Below, piece by piece: positions 18,417 through 27,182 of a DNA stretch of 64,000 nucleotides. The DNA comes from an uncultured Oscillibacter sp. Its GTDB lineage: Bacteria > Bacillota > Clostridia > Oscillospirales > Oscillospiraceae. The notes under the pieces were generated by a model. That model did not search any database, was not told the DNA's origin, and saw only the letters and a program-made list of their open reading frames with translations. The translations under genes and the position numbers were made by a program. The stretch lies in assembly GCA_910587705.1 (NCBI GenBank), contig CAJUMX010000007.1, forward strand, positions 62,001-126,000, given 5' to 3'. Every line of letters begins with the position of its first letter. The stretch's first letter is position 1.

Positions 18417-19202
18417 ATGCTAATCTTTTTTCTTGTGGCCCTGGCGGCCAGCGTCGCAGGGGCAATCTGCGGCATCGGCGGCGGCGTGATCATCAAGCCG
18501 GTACTGGACCTGCTCCATTTGGAGACGGTAACCACCATCAGCTTTCTCTCCGGCTGCACGGTGCTGTCCATGAGTTGCTATTCAGTGGGGAAGTCTCTCC
18601 TGGCAAAGGAGCGCAGCGTCTCTTTGGATGTGGGGACGCCGCTGGCTCTTGGAGCGGCAGCGGGCGGCCTGGCGGGAAACCAGCTCTTTGCCGCCGTGCG
18701 GGAGCTGTCCGGCTCACCGGATACGGTGGGGGCGGTTCAAGCCGCCTGCCTGGCCGTGGTGACTGCGGGCACGCTGCTGTATACGATCAATAAGGCCCGC
18801 ATCCCCACCCGCCGCGTTCAAAATTTTGCCGCCTGCGTGGTCATCGGGCTGGCGCTGGGGGCGATGTCCAGCTTTTTGGGCATCGGCGGCGGGCCCATCA
18901 ACCTGGTGGTGCTGTACTATTTTTTCAGCATGGACACCAAAACCGCCGCCGCCAACAGCTTGTATATCATCCTGTTCAGCCAGATATGCAATCTGCTTGC
19001 CACGCTGTTCGGTGGCACGGTCCCACCCTTCCGCTGGCCCGTGCTGGCGCTGATGGCGACGGGGGGCATCGGCGGCGGAATCATCGGGCGGAAGCTGAAT
19101 CGCAAGATGGAGAATCAATCGGTGGAGCGGCTGTTTATTGGGCTGATGGCGCTTATCATCTGCATTAGCCTGTTTAATACGTGGCGGTACGCGGGCTGGT
19201 AG
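18417..19202 (+). CDS. TauE/SafE family membrane protein
   Basis: A 261-residue integral membrane protein of the sulfite exporter TauE/SafE family (DUF81), with about eight membrane segments in two repeats. The repeat motifs GAICGIGGGVIIKPVL (near 15) and SFLGIGGGPINLVVLYYF (near 150) are diagnostic. Family members export sulfite, sulfonates or other small anions. It follows the ROK gene by 13 bases and is probably in the same operon, so it may export an acidic by-product of the sugar pathway. It is the only transporter in the block. Confidence 0.9.
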   Translation: MLIFFLVALAASVAGAICGIGGGVIIKPVLDLLHLETVTTISFLSGCTVLSMSCYSVGKSLLAKERSVSLDVGTPLALGAAAGGLAGNQLFAAVRELSGSPDTVGAVQAACLAVVTAGTLLYTINKARIPTRRVQNFAACVVIGLALGAMSSFLGIGGGPINLVVLYYFFSMDTKTAAANSLYIILFSQICNLLATLFGGTVPPFRWPVLALMATGGIGGGIIGRKLNRKMENQSVERLFIGLMALIICISLFNTWRYAGW

Positions 19203-19261
19203 TCGAGAGGTATCCGGCGATATATTGTCCTGAAAATGAAGAGCATATTTTTAAAGGGCCG

Positions 19262-19486
19262 CTAGCTTTCCAACAAGACGGCGGTTTCCATTGCCGCCTC
19301 ATGCGGATTCTCGCCTATCACTTTGGTAACGCCATCACTAACGTTCTCTCTTAGTCTGCGATCATGGAAATCGCCGGTGCTTAGATCGCTCAACACGAAA
19401 AGTAAAAACATGAAGTCGTTGCTCTTGGTTGTTTCAATAATCCATTTAGCTTTATACTCTATGCCTTTACCATCAAGCACGCTCAA
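19262..19486 (-). CDS. Doubtful short frame, possibly a gene remnant
   Basis: A 74-codon frame starting with TTG and lacking a ribosome site, in the 300-base gap between the TauE/SafE gene and the cyclophilin gene. The product (ending ENPHEAAMETAVLLES) reads like a plausible folded C-terminus, and local base composition is lower in GC than the flanks. I do not recognise it. It may be the 3-prime end of a decayed gene or may not be coding. Confidence 0.25.
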   Translation of the reverse strand: MSVLDGKGIEYKAKWIIETTKSNDFMFLLFVLSDLSTGDFHDRRLRENVSDGVTKVIGENPHEAAMETAVLLES

Positions 19487-19504
19487 GTGAAAGGATTTGT
19501 CATC

Positions 19505-20155
19505 ATGAAAAAGGAAATTTGCGCTGTAGTGTTCATGGCCTGCGTGACCCTGCTTTTGGGAACCGGCTGTTCCGGGAAGCAGGCAACTGAGACGACCGAA
19601 CCGGAAGCTGGCTATGAGGTTCCGGTGCCCAAAGACGCTTCTAACGAAGAAGTCGCGGCGGAGGATTCTTACACCGCCGTCATGGAAGTCGACGGATATG
19701 GCACAATTACCTTTGAATTAGATGCGTCCGCGGCGCCTGTAACTACAGAAAATTTTGTATCACTGGCGCAAGAGGGCTTTTACAATGGATTAACATTCCA
19801 TCGCGTCATTGAGGGATTCATGATTCAGGGAGGCGATCCCAACGGCAACGGAACGGGCGGCAGCGAGCAGACAATCAAAGGGGAATTTCGTGGCAATGGC
19901 GTGGAAAACAATCTGTCCCATACCCGGGGGGCGGTCTCCATGGCTCGTTCTCAGGATTACAACAGCGCCAGTTCTCAATTTTTCATCGTCCATGAGGACA
20001 GCACGTTTCTGGACGGCAGTTATGCCGCGTTTGGATATGTAACAGAGGGTATGGAGGTTGTAGACGCTATTTGCGCGGATGCCGAACCAACAGACGGCAA
20101 CGGCTCCATTGCGTCCGAGAAGCAGCCGGTGATCCTCAGCATTACCATTCAATAA
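19505..20155 (+). CDS. Peptidyl-prolyl cis-trans isomerase, cyclophilin-type lipoprotein
   Basis: A 216-residue secreted foldase. The ATG at 19505 has AAAGGA nine bases upstream and opens a lipoprotein signal ending LLLGTGCSG, so the enzyme is anchored outside the membrane. A 45-residue acidic linker leads to the cyclophilin domain: TTENFVSLAQEGFYNGLTFH, then RVIEGFMIQGGDPNG (the active-site Arg is in FHRVI), GAVSMAR, SASSQFFIV and YAAFGYVTEG. All core motifs are present. It is a single-gene unit. Confidence 0.94.
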   Translation: MKKEICAVVFMACVTLLLGTGCSGKQATETTEPEAGYEVPVPKDASNEEVAAEDSYTAVMEVDGYGTITFELDASAAPVTTENFVSLAQEGFYNGLTFHRVIEGFMIQGGDPNGNGTGGSEQTIKGEFRGNGVENNLSHTRGAVSMARSQDYNSASSQFFIVHEDSTFLDGSYAAFGYVTEGMEVVDAICADAEPTDGNGSIASEKQPVILSITIQ

Positions 20156-20551
20156 ACCGCAAAAGCCGTTCTTATCTGCTGTGGGTATCAGGATATCTGA
20201 GAATACGAGTTGCGTCCTCCTGTTAGCGCTCCTGTTCCGCAGTCAGAGCGGGAGGCTCCTAAAATGTAGAAGGAAAAGAAATATAGCGCACAACCTGGAC
20301 GAATTGCCTTAACATCGAAAGGCGGGGCCTCCTGCTGCGTCATGGTCCCTAAGCTGGGCTTCTCTGTCTCCGTTCTTCATTATTAAGAAGGTCCAGTGTG
20401 GTTTATGTGATCATCTGGACAGCAAGACTTGGAACATCCTGAAATGCCGCTCCGCAACAATAGCCATAGATGGCCGCTCTACTTTCGTACATTGAGCGAT
20501 GGACAGTGTCATTAGCGTGGCCAAGCATTTTCCGCCTCCGAAAAATAGAGA
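20156..20551. other. Intergenic region without supported genes
   Basis: About 400 bases between the cyclophilin gene and the tRNA promoter. I see no good reading frame or RNA structure. A leftward frame at 20411-20707 is antisense to the tRNA and is rejected. Confidence 0.5.
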
Positions 20552-20580
20552 TTGACATTTCAGAAAAAATTCCTTATAAT
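20552..20580 (+). promoter_or_regulatory. Consensus sigma-A promoter of tRNA-Pro
   Basis: TTGACA at 20552-20557 and TATAAT at 20575-20580, both perfect, with a 17-base spacer, 50 bases before the tRNA. Confidence 0.92.
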
Positions 20581-20630
20581 AACCAAGTCGGGTAGGAGAC
20601 GTGTGGAGAACACCAGTGGCTCCTCGATAT

Positions 20631-20706
20631 CCGGGTGTAGCGCAGTTGGTAGCGCGCATGGTTCGGGACCATGAGGCCGTGGGTTCAAATCCCGCCACTC
20701 GGACCA
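20631..20706 (+). tRNA. tRNA-Pro (anticodon CGG)
   Basis: A 76-base gene with a full cloverleaf: acceptor CCGGGTG pairing with CACTCGG (one G-T pair), D arm GCGC-AGTTGGTA-GCGC, anticodon stem CATGG/CCATG with loop TTCGGGA, T arm GTGGG-TTCAAAT-CCCGC, and encoded CCA. The anticodon is CGG. It has its own promoter and terminator, and an integrase-bearing element follows, so it is the likely insertion site. Confidence 0.97.
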
Positions 20707-20707
20707 C

Positions 20708-20742
20708 AAACCCGCCGAAATCGCATGATTTCGGCGGGTTTT
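20708..20742 (+). terminator. Rho-independent terminator after tRNA-Pro
   Basis: AACCCGCCGAAAT-CGCATG-ATTTCGGCGGGTT followed by TTTT, two bases after the encoded CCA. Confidence 0.92.
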
Positions 20743-20892
20743 CGTAACTTTTTTGGGGTATTTACAGCGTTAGAAAATTGTTAGACCCACGCCTTGACCC
20801 ACACTGGCTGGCAGTTGGCGGCTCTGCCGCTTACTGCCAGCTCGTGCCCTTTGGGTACGGCGAAAGCTTTGGAAAGGCTCGGAGAGAACAAA

Positions 20893-20935
20893 AGAGCGCC
20901 GGAGAGCGGGTTTCCGCCCTCCGGCGCTTGGTTTT
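20893..20935. terminator. Strong hairpin near the left end of element A
   Basis: AGCGCCGGAGAGCGG ... CCGCCCTCCGGCGCT followed by a T run on the plus strand and lying downstream of the cargo genes on the minus strand. Confidence 0.75.
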
Positions 20936-20986
20936 TTACATAACCTCCGCCATGAAGCCGCCGATTTTCCTCGCGGCGTCTTTCTG
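20936..20986 (-). pseudogene. Remnant of an integrase 3-prime end
   Basis: The last 16 codons and stop of a tyrosine integrase: QKDAARKIGGFMAEVM. The intact integrase at 23650 ends QKDAAKKIGGFMAEVM, a one-residue difference, and the DNA is also alike around the stop. Similarity stops abruptly at about 20987. This looks like the scar of an earlier insertion at the same tRNA or of recombination between related elements. Confidence 0.8.
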
Positions 20987-21029
20987 TATCTATCTCATTT
21001 ATTTATGTTACATTCTCCATCGCGTTACA

Positions 21030-21626
21030 TCAATGGAATATCGTTCGCCCTTCCTGAGAACAGAGTTCTTCTATATGCTTTATGCAAGACAATGGGTCTT
21101 CCGCAGTTTCGATCAGGAGATAGTCATGGCAGGAATGATAGAATATTCTAAGCGCAAACTCACTGTTTCGCAAATTATTTGCAATGGCCTGTACCTGTAC
21201 ATTGGATAATTCTTCACGATACGCATAAAACTCGCATTCATAAAGCCAATGCTCATATTCGGGCATCCGCGTCACAAGGGTAGGCGTGGTTACCCTTGCC
21301 AAAAGTCGAAGTTTTTCAGCAAGGATAAATTGTCCACCAGAATTGCGGTGTGCTTCTATGATGGGAGAGCAATCAGCGAGGTGATCATTTCCAATGACAG
21401 ACTCCAATACAAATGGATAGTCCGCTAAAATAAGACTGGCGCAACGGAGAGAGAACTCCAAGAAAGTGATATCTCCGTCAACATCATGGGGGAATATGGA
21501 GAGCATCTGATAGGAAGAGCGAATGGGCTTTTCGTCATAATAAAATCCGCTGTGATGCAGATACACCGCCGTGTCCGAAGCCGGACATTCAGGCACAGGC
21601 TTTTTGCGCTTACAATTCCAGAACAT
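21030..21626 (-). CDS. Unknown protein, possible immunity partner of the upstream putative toxin
   Basis: A 198-residue soluble protein that I do not recognise. It has no signal peptide or membrane segment, is Cys/His-rich at its N-terminus (MFWNCKRKKPVPEC) and otherwise mixed alpha/beta. Its ATG lies four bases after the stop of the 570-residue gene and uses a ribosome site inside that gene, so the two are made together. Position and size fit an immunity protein or chaperone; the assignment rests on arrangement alone. Confidence 0.7.
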   Translation of the reverse strand: MFWNCKRKKPVPECPASDTAVYLHHSGFYYDEKPIRSSYQMLSIFPHDVDGDITFLEFSLRCASLILADYPFVLESVIGNDHLADCSPIIEAHRNSGGQFILAEKLRLLARVTTPTLVTRMPEYEHWLYECEFYAYREELSNVQVQAIANNLRNSEFALRIFYHSCHDYLLIETAEDPLSCIKHIEELCSQEGRTIFH

Positions 21627-21630
21627 ATAA

Positions 21631-23343
21631 TCACTCCGTTACAGTGATATCAACGACCCATTTTCCAAGTGCGCTCCCTCCAAACGAGCCGACCAAACCA
21701 AGCGTCATGCCCCCAACGACTCCCCCAACCGCGGTTCCCACTCCGGGCATGATTGCGGTTCCAATGGCAGCGCCTGCCATCGCACCCCCTTTTGCGCCCA
21801 AAGCACTCAGTGACCAGCTTCCAGCTACACTGGCAACATGGGAATAGGTCTTCTTTCCAATTTTTCGATCCGCGTCATGCAAATCCGATTCGATCGTTTG
21901 GTATAATTCCAATGCGTCCAAAGCCGCACCGATTACTAGAAGAACCCTTGCGCCAATACGGACCTTTTTGGCAGTACCATCAAAATCTTTCAGGACACGA
22001 TATGCGTCCTCGGATATTTCTTTGTGGTTTAGCGAATTGAGAGCCGTGCGTTGAAGTTCGGATGAAGGGACATACTGACCATGTTTCAGGCTGATTCCCT
22101 CAATGGTATTGATATGCGTATTGGAAAATTTACCGTGAGGGACATCAGGGCGAAACACAACTGTGCCTTTGCCTGTGGTACTTCTTGAGGAATAGTCTCT
22201 AAGAGCAAAAATTGTTTCTCCATTTTTTATGATAGGTTCAGAAGTGATTCCTGTAGAAGAACTCTGGAGGGGATTTACCCACGTAAGAGCATGGACCGAT
22301 CCACGAAACAGTTCATCAAAGAATCTCCCAACTACCTGCTCTGTTTTCTTACCATAAACGCCGTCTTCTGTCAAGGGTTCTCCAACGTGCATTTCATTCA
22401 GCTTATTCTGCAATTTGCGAATCTTCGCGGGGTCCCCACCAACGAACCATGCCAGCTTATCAACGATTGAATCAATAGAAATGGAAACCCCACAGCGAGA
22501 CAAGTCCTGCCCAGCTTTTTTTACGACTGAGGCGATTTCATCCGTGACATAATTATTCTCACGCTCATTTCTGCGCAGGTCCTGCTCCATAGTATGAGCG
22601 ATGGAGTCCAGGGAATCCTTCAGCAAAGCCGTATAGCTCGGCGATCCGAAGCGTGCATTATACATCATGGACAGATCACTGAGAAACACGTCGTGTTCAA
22701 TTCGCTGCAGGTAATCACTGCTTCCGATTGCAGCCCCATTAGAACCGACCGGAACAGAGGTATCCTGTTCGTCCTGATATACTTCCAGAACGTGGCGCAG
22801 AAAGTCCCTGCCCTTTCTCTGAGAAACACCTTCCAAAAACTTCACTTTTCGTTTATCATTGTCCGAAGCGGACTCAATTCCCCAATCCGCCGCCTTGCGA
22901 ACAATACTTAGGCACTCACTGGCAAAGAAATCGGGGTTGTTTTTGATTTGATCAATAGCGGAACGGACGGAGGACTCGTCGAACCAGGAGAAATTGTTAT
23001 TGGGGAAATCTGACTGGTGGAGAAGAGAAAGACATTCCGTACTATGCCAGAAAGAAGTGGCTGATAACGAACACACGTCGCCCAGAGCCTGAACTTGACG
23101 AGAAAGGGCATTTCGATCACTAAACGAAATATTGTGAATCGTCTTCTTGGATTTTTGAAGGTCAGCATAAATCGAGTCAATAGCTGACGCGGCCCTTTGA
23201 CCGATCTGCTTAATTGCTTCAAAATATTCTGTCTCAGAGGTCCGCTGCATGACGGTGCCAATGTAGGTAGATCGATTTATACGATCCCAATAATCAGCAC
23301 TTCCAAGCACAGCCCCATTTTGTCCAACAGCTTCTTTGCTCAT
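21631..23343 (-). CDS. Putative modular toxin with duplicated N-terminal motif and glycine-zipper C-terminus
   Basis: A 570-residue protein. Two copies of one motif occur: VGQNGAVLGSADYWDRI at residues 6-22 and VGSNGAAIGSSDYLQRI at 199-215, each followed by about 170 helical residues. Residues 308-345 resemble a peptidoglycan-binding repeat (IRKLQNKL ... EDGVYGKKTEQVVGRFF). A middle beta-rich part follows, then a hydrophobic helix (464-482) and a glycine-zipper segment (about 515-560, AGAAIGTAIMPGVGTAVGG) like those in pore-forming or membrane-inserting toxins. There is no signal peptide. AAAGGAGGT precedes the ATG. It is cargo of element A and is followed at once by a partner gene. A polymorphic-toxin or phage-defence effector is the best guess, not shown. 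Confidence 0.7.
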   Translation of the reverse strand: MSKEAVGQNGAVLGSADYWDRINRSTYIGTVMQRTSETEYFEAIKQIGQRAASAIDSIYADLQKSKKTIHNISFSDRNALSRQVQALGDVCSLSATSFWHSTECLSLLHQSDFPNNNFSWFDESSVRSAIDQIKNNPDFFASECLSIVRKAADWGIESASDNDKRKVKFLEGVSQRKGRDFLRHVLEVYQDEQDTSVPVGSNGAAIGSSDYLQRIEHDVFLSDLSMMYNARFGSPSYTALLKDSLDSIAHTMEQDLRRNERENNYVTDEIASVVKKAGQDLSRCGVSISIDSIVDKLAWFVGGDPAKIRKLQNKLNEMHVGEPLTEDGVYGKKTEQVVGRFFDELFRGSVHALTWVNPLQSSSTGITSEPIIKNGETIFALRDYSSRSTTGKGTVVFRPDVPHGKFSNTHINTIEGISLKHGQYVPSSELQRTALNSLNHKEISEDAYRVLKDFDGTAKKVRIGARVLLVIGAALDALELYQTIESDLHDADRKIGKKTYSHVASVAGSWSLSALGAKGGAMAGAAIGTAIMPGVGTAVGGVVGGMTLGLVGSFGGSALGKWVVDITVTE

Positions 23344-23427
23344 AGATTGAACCTCCTTTAATATCTATAACTGTTGGAAAATAAATAGGGCGTGTTGCAC
23401 ATATTCGTACACATACAGTGATCAAAA

Positions 23428-23450
23428 GAAGGCGGCTTTTGCCGCCTTCC
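23428..23450 (-). terminator. Rho-independent terminator after integrase A
   Basis: GAAGGCGGC-TTTT-GCCGCCTTC, with a T run on the minus strand. It lies in the 306-base gap (23344-23649) between the integrase and the toxin gene; the rest of the gap is AT-rich and should hold the toxin promoter. Confidence 0.7.
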
Positions 23451-23649
23451 AAGAATTTTTCTGACTTATAGATTTGCAGTTCAAGCGTGCTGGATTTACC
23501 TTGGAATTTATGCAATGTGTTTTAGCACCAGACAATGTTGCTTTAGTGTTTGGTCAGTTTTGTTCGCCTTGACGGCAAGTCTGGCAGTCCGGGACTACGT
23601 CGGCACAATCGCCTGGTTTATCTCTAGGCGGGTCTCCAGAGCCAGGTCT

Positions 23650-24804
23650 TTACATGACTTCCGCCATGAAGCCGCCGATCTTTTTCGCGGCATCCTTCTG
23701 CATTTCCTTTGTCACGTTAGTATAGACGTCCAGTGTGAACTCCGCCGAGTAATGTCCCAGCATGCCAGAAACCGTTTTGATGTCCACGCCGTTTTGCAGG
23801 GCCATCGTGGCGAAGGTCCGCCGCAGGTCATGGAAGCGGACATGCTCCGCGATGCCCGCCCGCTTCAGCAGCTTCTTGTGTATCCTGCCCACACAGTCCG
23901 GGCCGTACATCCCACCTGTCACTGGAGATGGAAACAGGTAGGGACTGAACGGGTGGTTTTTGCGATCTTGTACCAGCAGACGGACGGCCTCATCGTCAAC
24001 GTACACGGTTCGAACAGAATTTTTCGTCTTTGGTTCTGTTACTCGCAGTTCACCTTTTCCTCTTGCTACGGACTTTGAAACCGTCAGGCATTTTTCCTTG
24101 ACGTTCAGATCTGTCCAGAGGAGCGCCAGCAACTCGCCCCGTCGGAGGCCGGTTGTCAACTCCAGATAGAACATCGGCAGGACGCCGTGCTCCTCTGCCG
24201 CTCGGAGATAGCCCCCCAGCTTTTCCGGCGGGATGATCTGCATCTCCTTCTTCTCCTTCGGCGGCAGCTTGCAGTTGGCGGCGGGATTGAAGGGGATCAG
24301 CCGCTCCATCACTGCTTGGTCCAGACATTGCCGGAGCATTGCGTGGAGGCTGCGGATTGTCTTGTTGCTGAGTCCCGAAGCCTCCATGCCCTCATAACGT
24401 AGGATGCGGCCGCTTTCCCGAGTCCGGTTGTAGAATTTCTGGATGTCCAGCGTGGTTAGCTTTCGGAGCTTGATCTTTCCAATGTCGGGCACGATATGGT
24501 TCTCGACGAAATTACGGTAGTGTTCCGCCGTGCTCTCCCGGATGGAGGGCTTCGCGTAGTTTTCAAACCAGAGCGCAGTCCATTGCCCCACCGTGAGATC
24601 CCGACTTTTGGCGGCGTCGATTCGCTCGTTGTCTTCCAGCGCTCGTTTGAGTTTCTCTTTGACCTCCGCCTGGGTTTTACCCAAGACATTTTTTGTAACA
24701 CGCTTTCCGGTCTCCGAGTCATAGCCCGCCGTGTAGCGGCCTTCCCAGCGTCCGTCCTTACGCTTGCGAATATTCCCTTCGCCGTTCGCTCTACGCTTTG
24801 CCAC
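23650..24804 (-). CDS. Tyrosine-type site-specific integrase (element A)
   Basis: A 384-residue tyrosine recombinase. The GTG at 24804 is preferred because GAGGAGG lies just upstream and the protein then begins VAKRRANGEGNIRKRKDGRW, a typical arm-binding (AP2-like) domain. A SAM-like core-binding domain covers about 70-170. The catalytic residues are Arg in TTGLRRGELLALLW, His-x-x-Arg in HDLRRTFATM, His in LGHYS and the Tyr in TLDVYTNV. It belongs to the Tn916-like integrase group that commonly drives ICE and IME excision. It lies between the cargo pair and the mobilisation genes; the excisionase is at the far end of the element. Confidence 0.93.
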   Translation of the reverse strand: MAKRRANGEGNIRKRKDGRWEGRYTAGYDSETGKRVTKNVLGKTQAEVKEKLKRALEDNERIDAAKSRDLTVGQWTALWFENYAKPSIRESTAEHYRNFVENHIVPDIGKIKLRKLTTLDIQKFYNRTRESGRILRYEGMEASGLSNKTIRSLHAMLRQCLDQAVMERLIPFNPAANCKLPPKEKKEMQIIPPEKLGGYLRAAEEHGVLPMFYLELTTGLRRGELLALLWTDLNVKEKCLTVSKSVARGKGELRVTEPKTKNSVRTVYVDDEAVRLLVQDRKNHPFSPYLFPSPVTGGMYGPDCVGRIHKKLLKRAGIAEHVRFHDLRRTFATMALQNGVDIKTVSGMLGHYSAEFTLDVYTNVTKEMQKDAAKKIGGFMAEVM

Positions 24805-25093
24805 GATGATCCCTCCTCTCTTCTGCCCGATCCTCTTCATCTCTGGCGAAGGAGTAGGGCGTTAGCTCCCCGGCAATCCCAAGAGCCAGTTGGAACCCTG
24901 ACACGAAACTCGCCAGCGTAGTTTCCTCCAGCAGAGCTGCTTGCAGATCCACCAGCCCGAGGATTCGCTTTTGGTCCTCTTTGCTCACTCGGTTGGAAAG
25001 CCGCCTCCAGCTTTCTTCAATCTCTCTTTGCAGAGCCACATCTGGTTCTACGAAAAATCTCTGGCGCAGAGCCCTCATGTATTCATACTCCAC
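24791..25093 (-). CDS. Small conserved element protein (DUF6809-like)
   Basis: A 100-residue helical protein. The GTG at 25093 has AGGAGGT seven bases upstream; the GTG at 25102 lies inside that site. It contains LVDLQAALLEETTLASFVSG near the middle, a pattern I recall from small ICE/IME proteins grouped as DUF6809; that family name is from memory. It overlaps the integrase start by 14 bases, so the two are translationally coupled, and it may help control integration. Confidence 0.65.
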   Translation of the reverse strand: MEYEYMRALRQRFFVEPDVALQREIEESWRRLSNRVSKEDQKRILGLVDLQAALLEETTLASFVSGFQLALGIAGELTPYSFARDEEDRAEERRDHRGKA

Positions 25094-25208
25094 GTGTGCC
25101 ACCTCCTGTCAGCGACACACATTACCATCCGGCGACCTCAATATCCAGCGGTTTTTCTACTATTATCAGAAAGTTTGAAATTGCCTGCTGGTCGGAGGGC
25201 TTTTCTCA

Positions 25209-25235
25209 TTGTTTATAGCGGTGCAGATTTTGAAC
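25209..25235. repeat. Dispersed boundary repeat, copy 1 (close match)
   Basis: TTGTTTATAGCGGTGCAG plus ATTTTGAAC, matching the exact copies at 50551 and 57482 with two mismatches. It lies at the 3-prime end of the relaxase gene. Confidence 0.6.
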
Positions 25236-25238
25236 TCA

Positions 25239-27182
25239 TCACATGGACATAGACGGCCCCTGGTACTCCTCGTGGTCGTCTGCCTTGTGGCCCATGGCGA
25301 TTTTCTTTTCACGGATTTGCCGCATGAGCTTGCTCTCCACATGACCACCCGACGGATTTGGTGGCGGGAGCGTTTCCCAGAAAATGTTGCCCATATGACG
25401 GAGGAGCCTTACAGTGCAGAGGAGAACAGAAGGGTCACGCTGCCGATGGTCCAGAAGGAACTGTGCGAAGCTGTTGCCTTGAGCGGCAGACTGCGTCAAC
25501 CAATACTCCGCTGCTTTCTGATCCTGACCTACCTCTTTGCCTTGGAGATACAATTTACCGAGGATGTACTGCGCATACTCATTCCCTCCTTCGGCGGACT
25601 GTGTCAAATAGTCTACCGCCTTGACGGTATCCTTCTCGACGATCTTTTCTCTGAGATACTCTTTGCCCAGACGATAGGCCGCGTAGTGGCTGCCGTTTTC
25701 AGCGGCGGTCTCCAGCCAGCGCATGCACTCCTGCAAATCACGGACTTCCACATCGTCGGAGAGAAGCAGTTTCCCAAGCGCATACTGTGCCGTGGTATGT
25801 CCTTGTGCTGCCGCTTGCTCAAACCAGAACCGAGCCTTCACTGTATCTGGAATCAGTAGCGGACCATCTCTCCAGAGCTTGCCCATGAGATACTGAGCGT
25901 TCATGTCGCCGCTTTCCGCCAGCCGCTTCATTTCATCGACGGCCTGATCTCGCTCCTTCAGAGGCAGTTCTTCGTTTCGAATCATATTCCGCAGTGTCCA
26001 GTAACCGTAGGAGAAATTTGTGAACTCCTCCGGCTCATCATCCTGCTGGATACCTTCATCTTCCAAACTGACTACGCCGCATCGGATGCGCTCTGCCTCA
26101 CGGACGACGGCGTTCTTGATTGCCCGGAACTCTTTCACTTGTGAAAGCGGAGGACGTATCCTCTCCCGTTCAGAATAAAAATCCTCCACCTGACACTGGA
26201 GCCGCCACCATAATTCATAGCACCCCTCTACCTCTGGGAGTTTTGCCAGCTCATCCACGACGGCGTCCACCTGAGCCTTGATGGACTTTTTCAAATAGCC
26301 GTAGACCTTTTTGCCCTTGACAGTTTCCAGTGACCATGAGAGCTCCAGCAGCTTATTTTCCACCACGGGGCTGTCGCAGAGCTTCGAGCGCATATGCTTC
26401 GTCAGCTCCAGCAGCGCCTTACGGCTCCGCCGTACCAGCTCGTCTCTTGACGAACTCTTTTGCTCGTAGAGGTGCAGCAGTTCTCCTTGAAAAATATCCT
26501 GAGTGAGTTCAGACTTGATTTTGCGGATGCCCTCCTGGTTGAGATACGCCTGACCCGGCTTTGCCGACCAAGCCATCATATGGACATGAGGGTGATGACC
26601 CTCGTCGTGGAAGGCAGCGTACCAGCGGAAGTCCTGCGGCGAGATATTCATTGCGGCGGCGATTTCATTTCGGTGGGTACGGAGCAGATTCCGCCACGCC
26701 TTCGCGTTATCATTACCAAGGCGCTCCGCGTCCTCTCGCTTGAGGGAGATGATGTGCGTCCAGACGTTGCCGGAATACTCGCTCAGCTCTGTCATCGCTT
26801 TTTGAAGATCAACGGCATCCTCGTCACCGAACAATCCGTGACGGCCCAGCCGTTCTGCCCGAGGCCGGGTGGCGATGTACTTCATGTAGACTTCGGACTG
26901 GCTGACTTCCGGCCAGTGATTTTCAAGCACAGAGGATATGAACTCTGAAGCGTGGTACTTGGTTGGCTCCTCCGTGTACTCCAAGTACTGCGCTGACGTT
27001 TTACTGTCCGGAAAATCTTTCGTCAGCTTTTTGATGAGCTGTTCCTGTCTGCGTGTAGGCAGACGGTCATCCGGCAGGAGTTCCACACGTTCACGAGTGG
27101 CGATGTATCGAAGGTAGCCGGCGGCGTTCCTGCCGCCGGAGCCGCCTTTGAAGTAGGGACTCTTGACGATCAGTCTTGCCAC
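25239..27182 (-). CDS. MobP-type relaxase with C-terminal Sel1 repeats
   Basis: A 647-residue relaxase that would nick oriT and pilot the DNA strand. The N-terminal domain matches the MobP3/MobL group: GGSGGRNAAGYLRYIATRE at 13-31 with the likely catalytic Tyr, YMKYIATRPR near 99-108, and the metal-binding HDEGHHPHVH (192-201). A helical middle is followed by five or so Sel1-like repeats at about 420-580 (AQYLMGKLWRDG, AQYALGKLLLS, AAYRLGKEYL, AQYILGKLYLQG). Sel1 repeats mediate protein contacts and may link the relaxase to a helper coupling protein. The start overlaps the MobC-like gene by 13 bases. Confidence 0.92.
   Translation of the reverse strand: MARLIVKSPYFKGGSGGRNAAGYLRYIATRERVELLPDDRLPTRRQEQLIKKLTKDFPDSKTSAQYLEYTEEPTKYHASEFISSVLENHWPEVSQSEVYMKYIATRPRAERLGRHGLFGDEDAVDLQKAMTELSEYSGNVWTHIISLKREDAERLGNDNAKAWRNLLRTHRNEIAAAMNISPQDFRWYAAFHDEGHHPHVHMMAWSAKPGQAYLNQEGIRKIKSELTQDIFQGELLHLYEQKSSSRDELVRRSRKALLELTKHMRSKLCDSPVVENKLLELSWSLETVKGKKVYGYLKKSIKAQVDAVVDELAKLPEVEGCYELWWRLQCQVEDFYSERERIRPPLSQVKEFRAIKNAVVREAERIRCGVVSLEDEGIQQDDEPEEFTNFSYGYWTLRNMIRNEELPLKERDQAVDEMKRLAESGDMNAQYLMGKLWRDGPLLIPDTVKARFWFEQAAAQGHTTAQYALGKLLLSDDVEVRDLQECMRWLETAAENGSHYAAYRLGKEYLREKIVEKDTVKAVDYLTQSAEGGNEYAQYILGKLYLQGKEVGQDQKAAEYWLTQSAAQGNSFAQFLLDHRQRDPSVLLCTVRLLRHMGNIFWETLPPPNPSGGHVESKLMRQIREKKIAMGHKADDHEEYQGPSMSM

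Noticed and set aside
20411..20707. Leftward frame beginning MVRVAGFEPTASWSRT
   Set aside because: It is antisense to tRNA-Pro; this kind of peptide is a well-known false prediction over tRNA genes.
20778..21209. Rightward 143-codon frame after the tRNA
   Set aside because: It crosses a terminator and an integrase remnant on the other strand, has no ribosome site and overlaps the partner gene.
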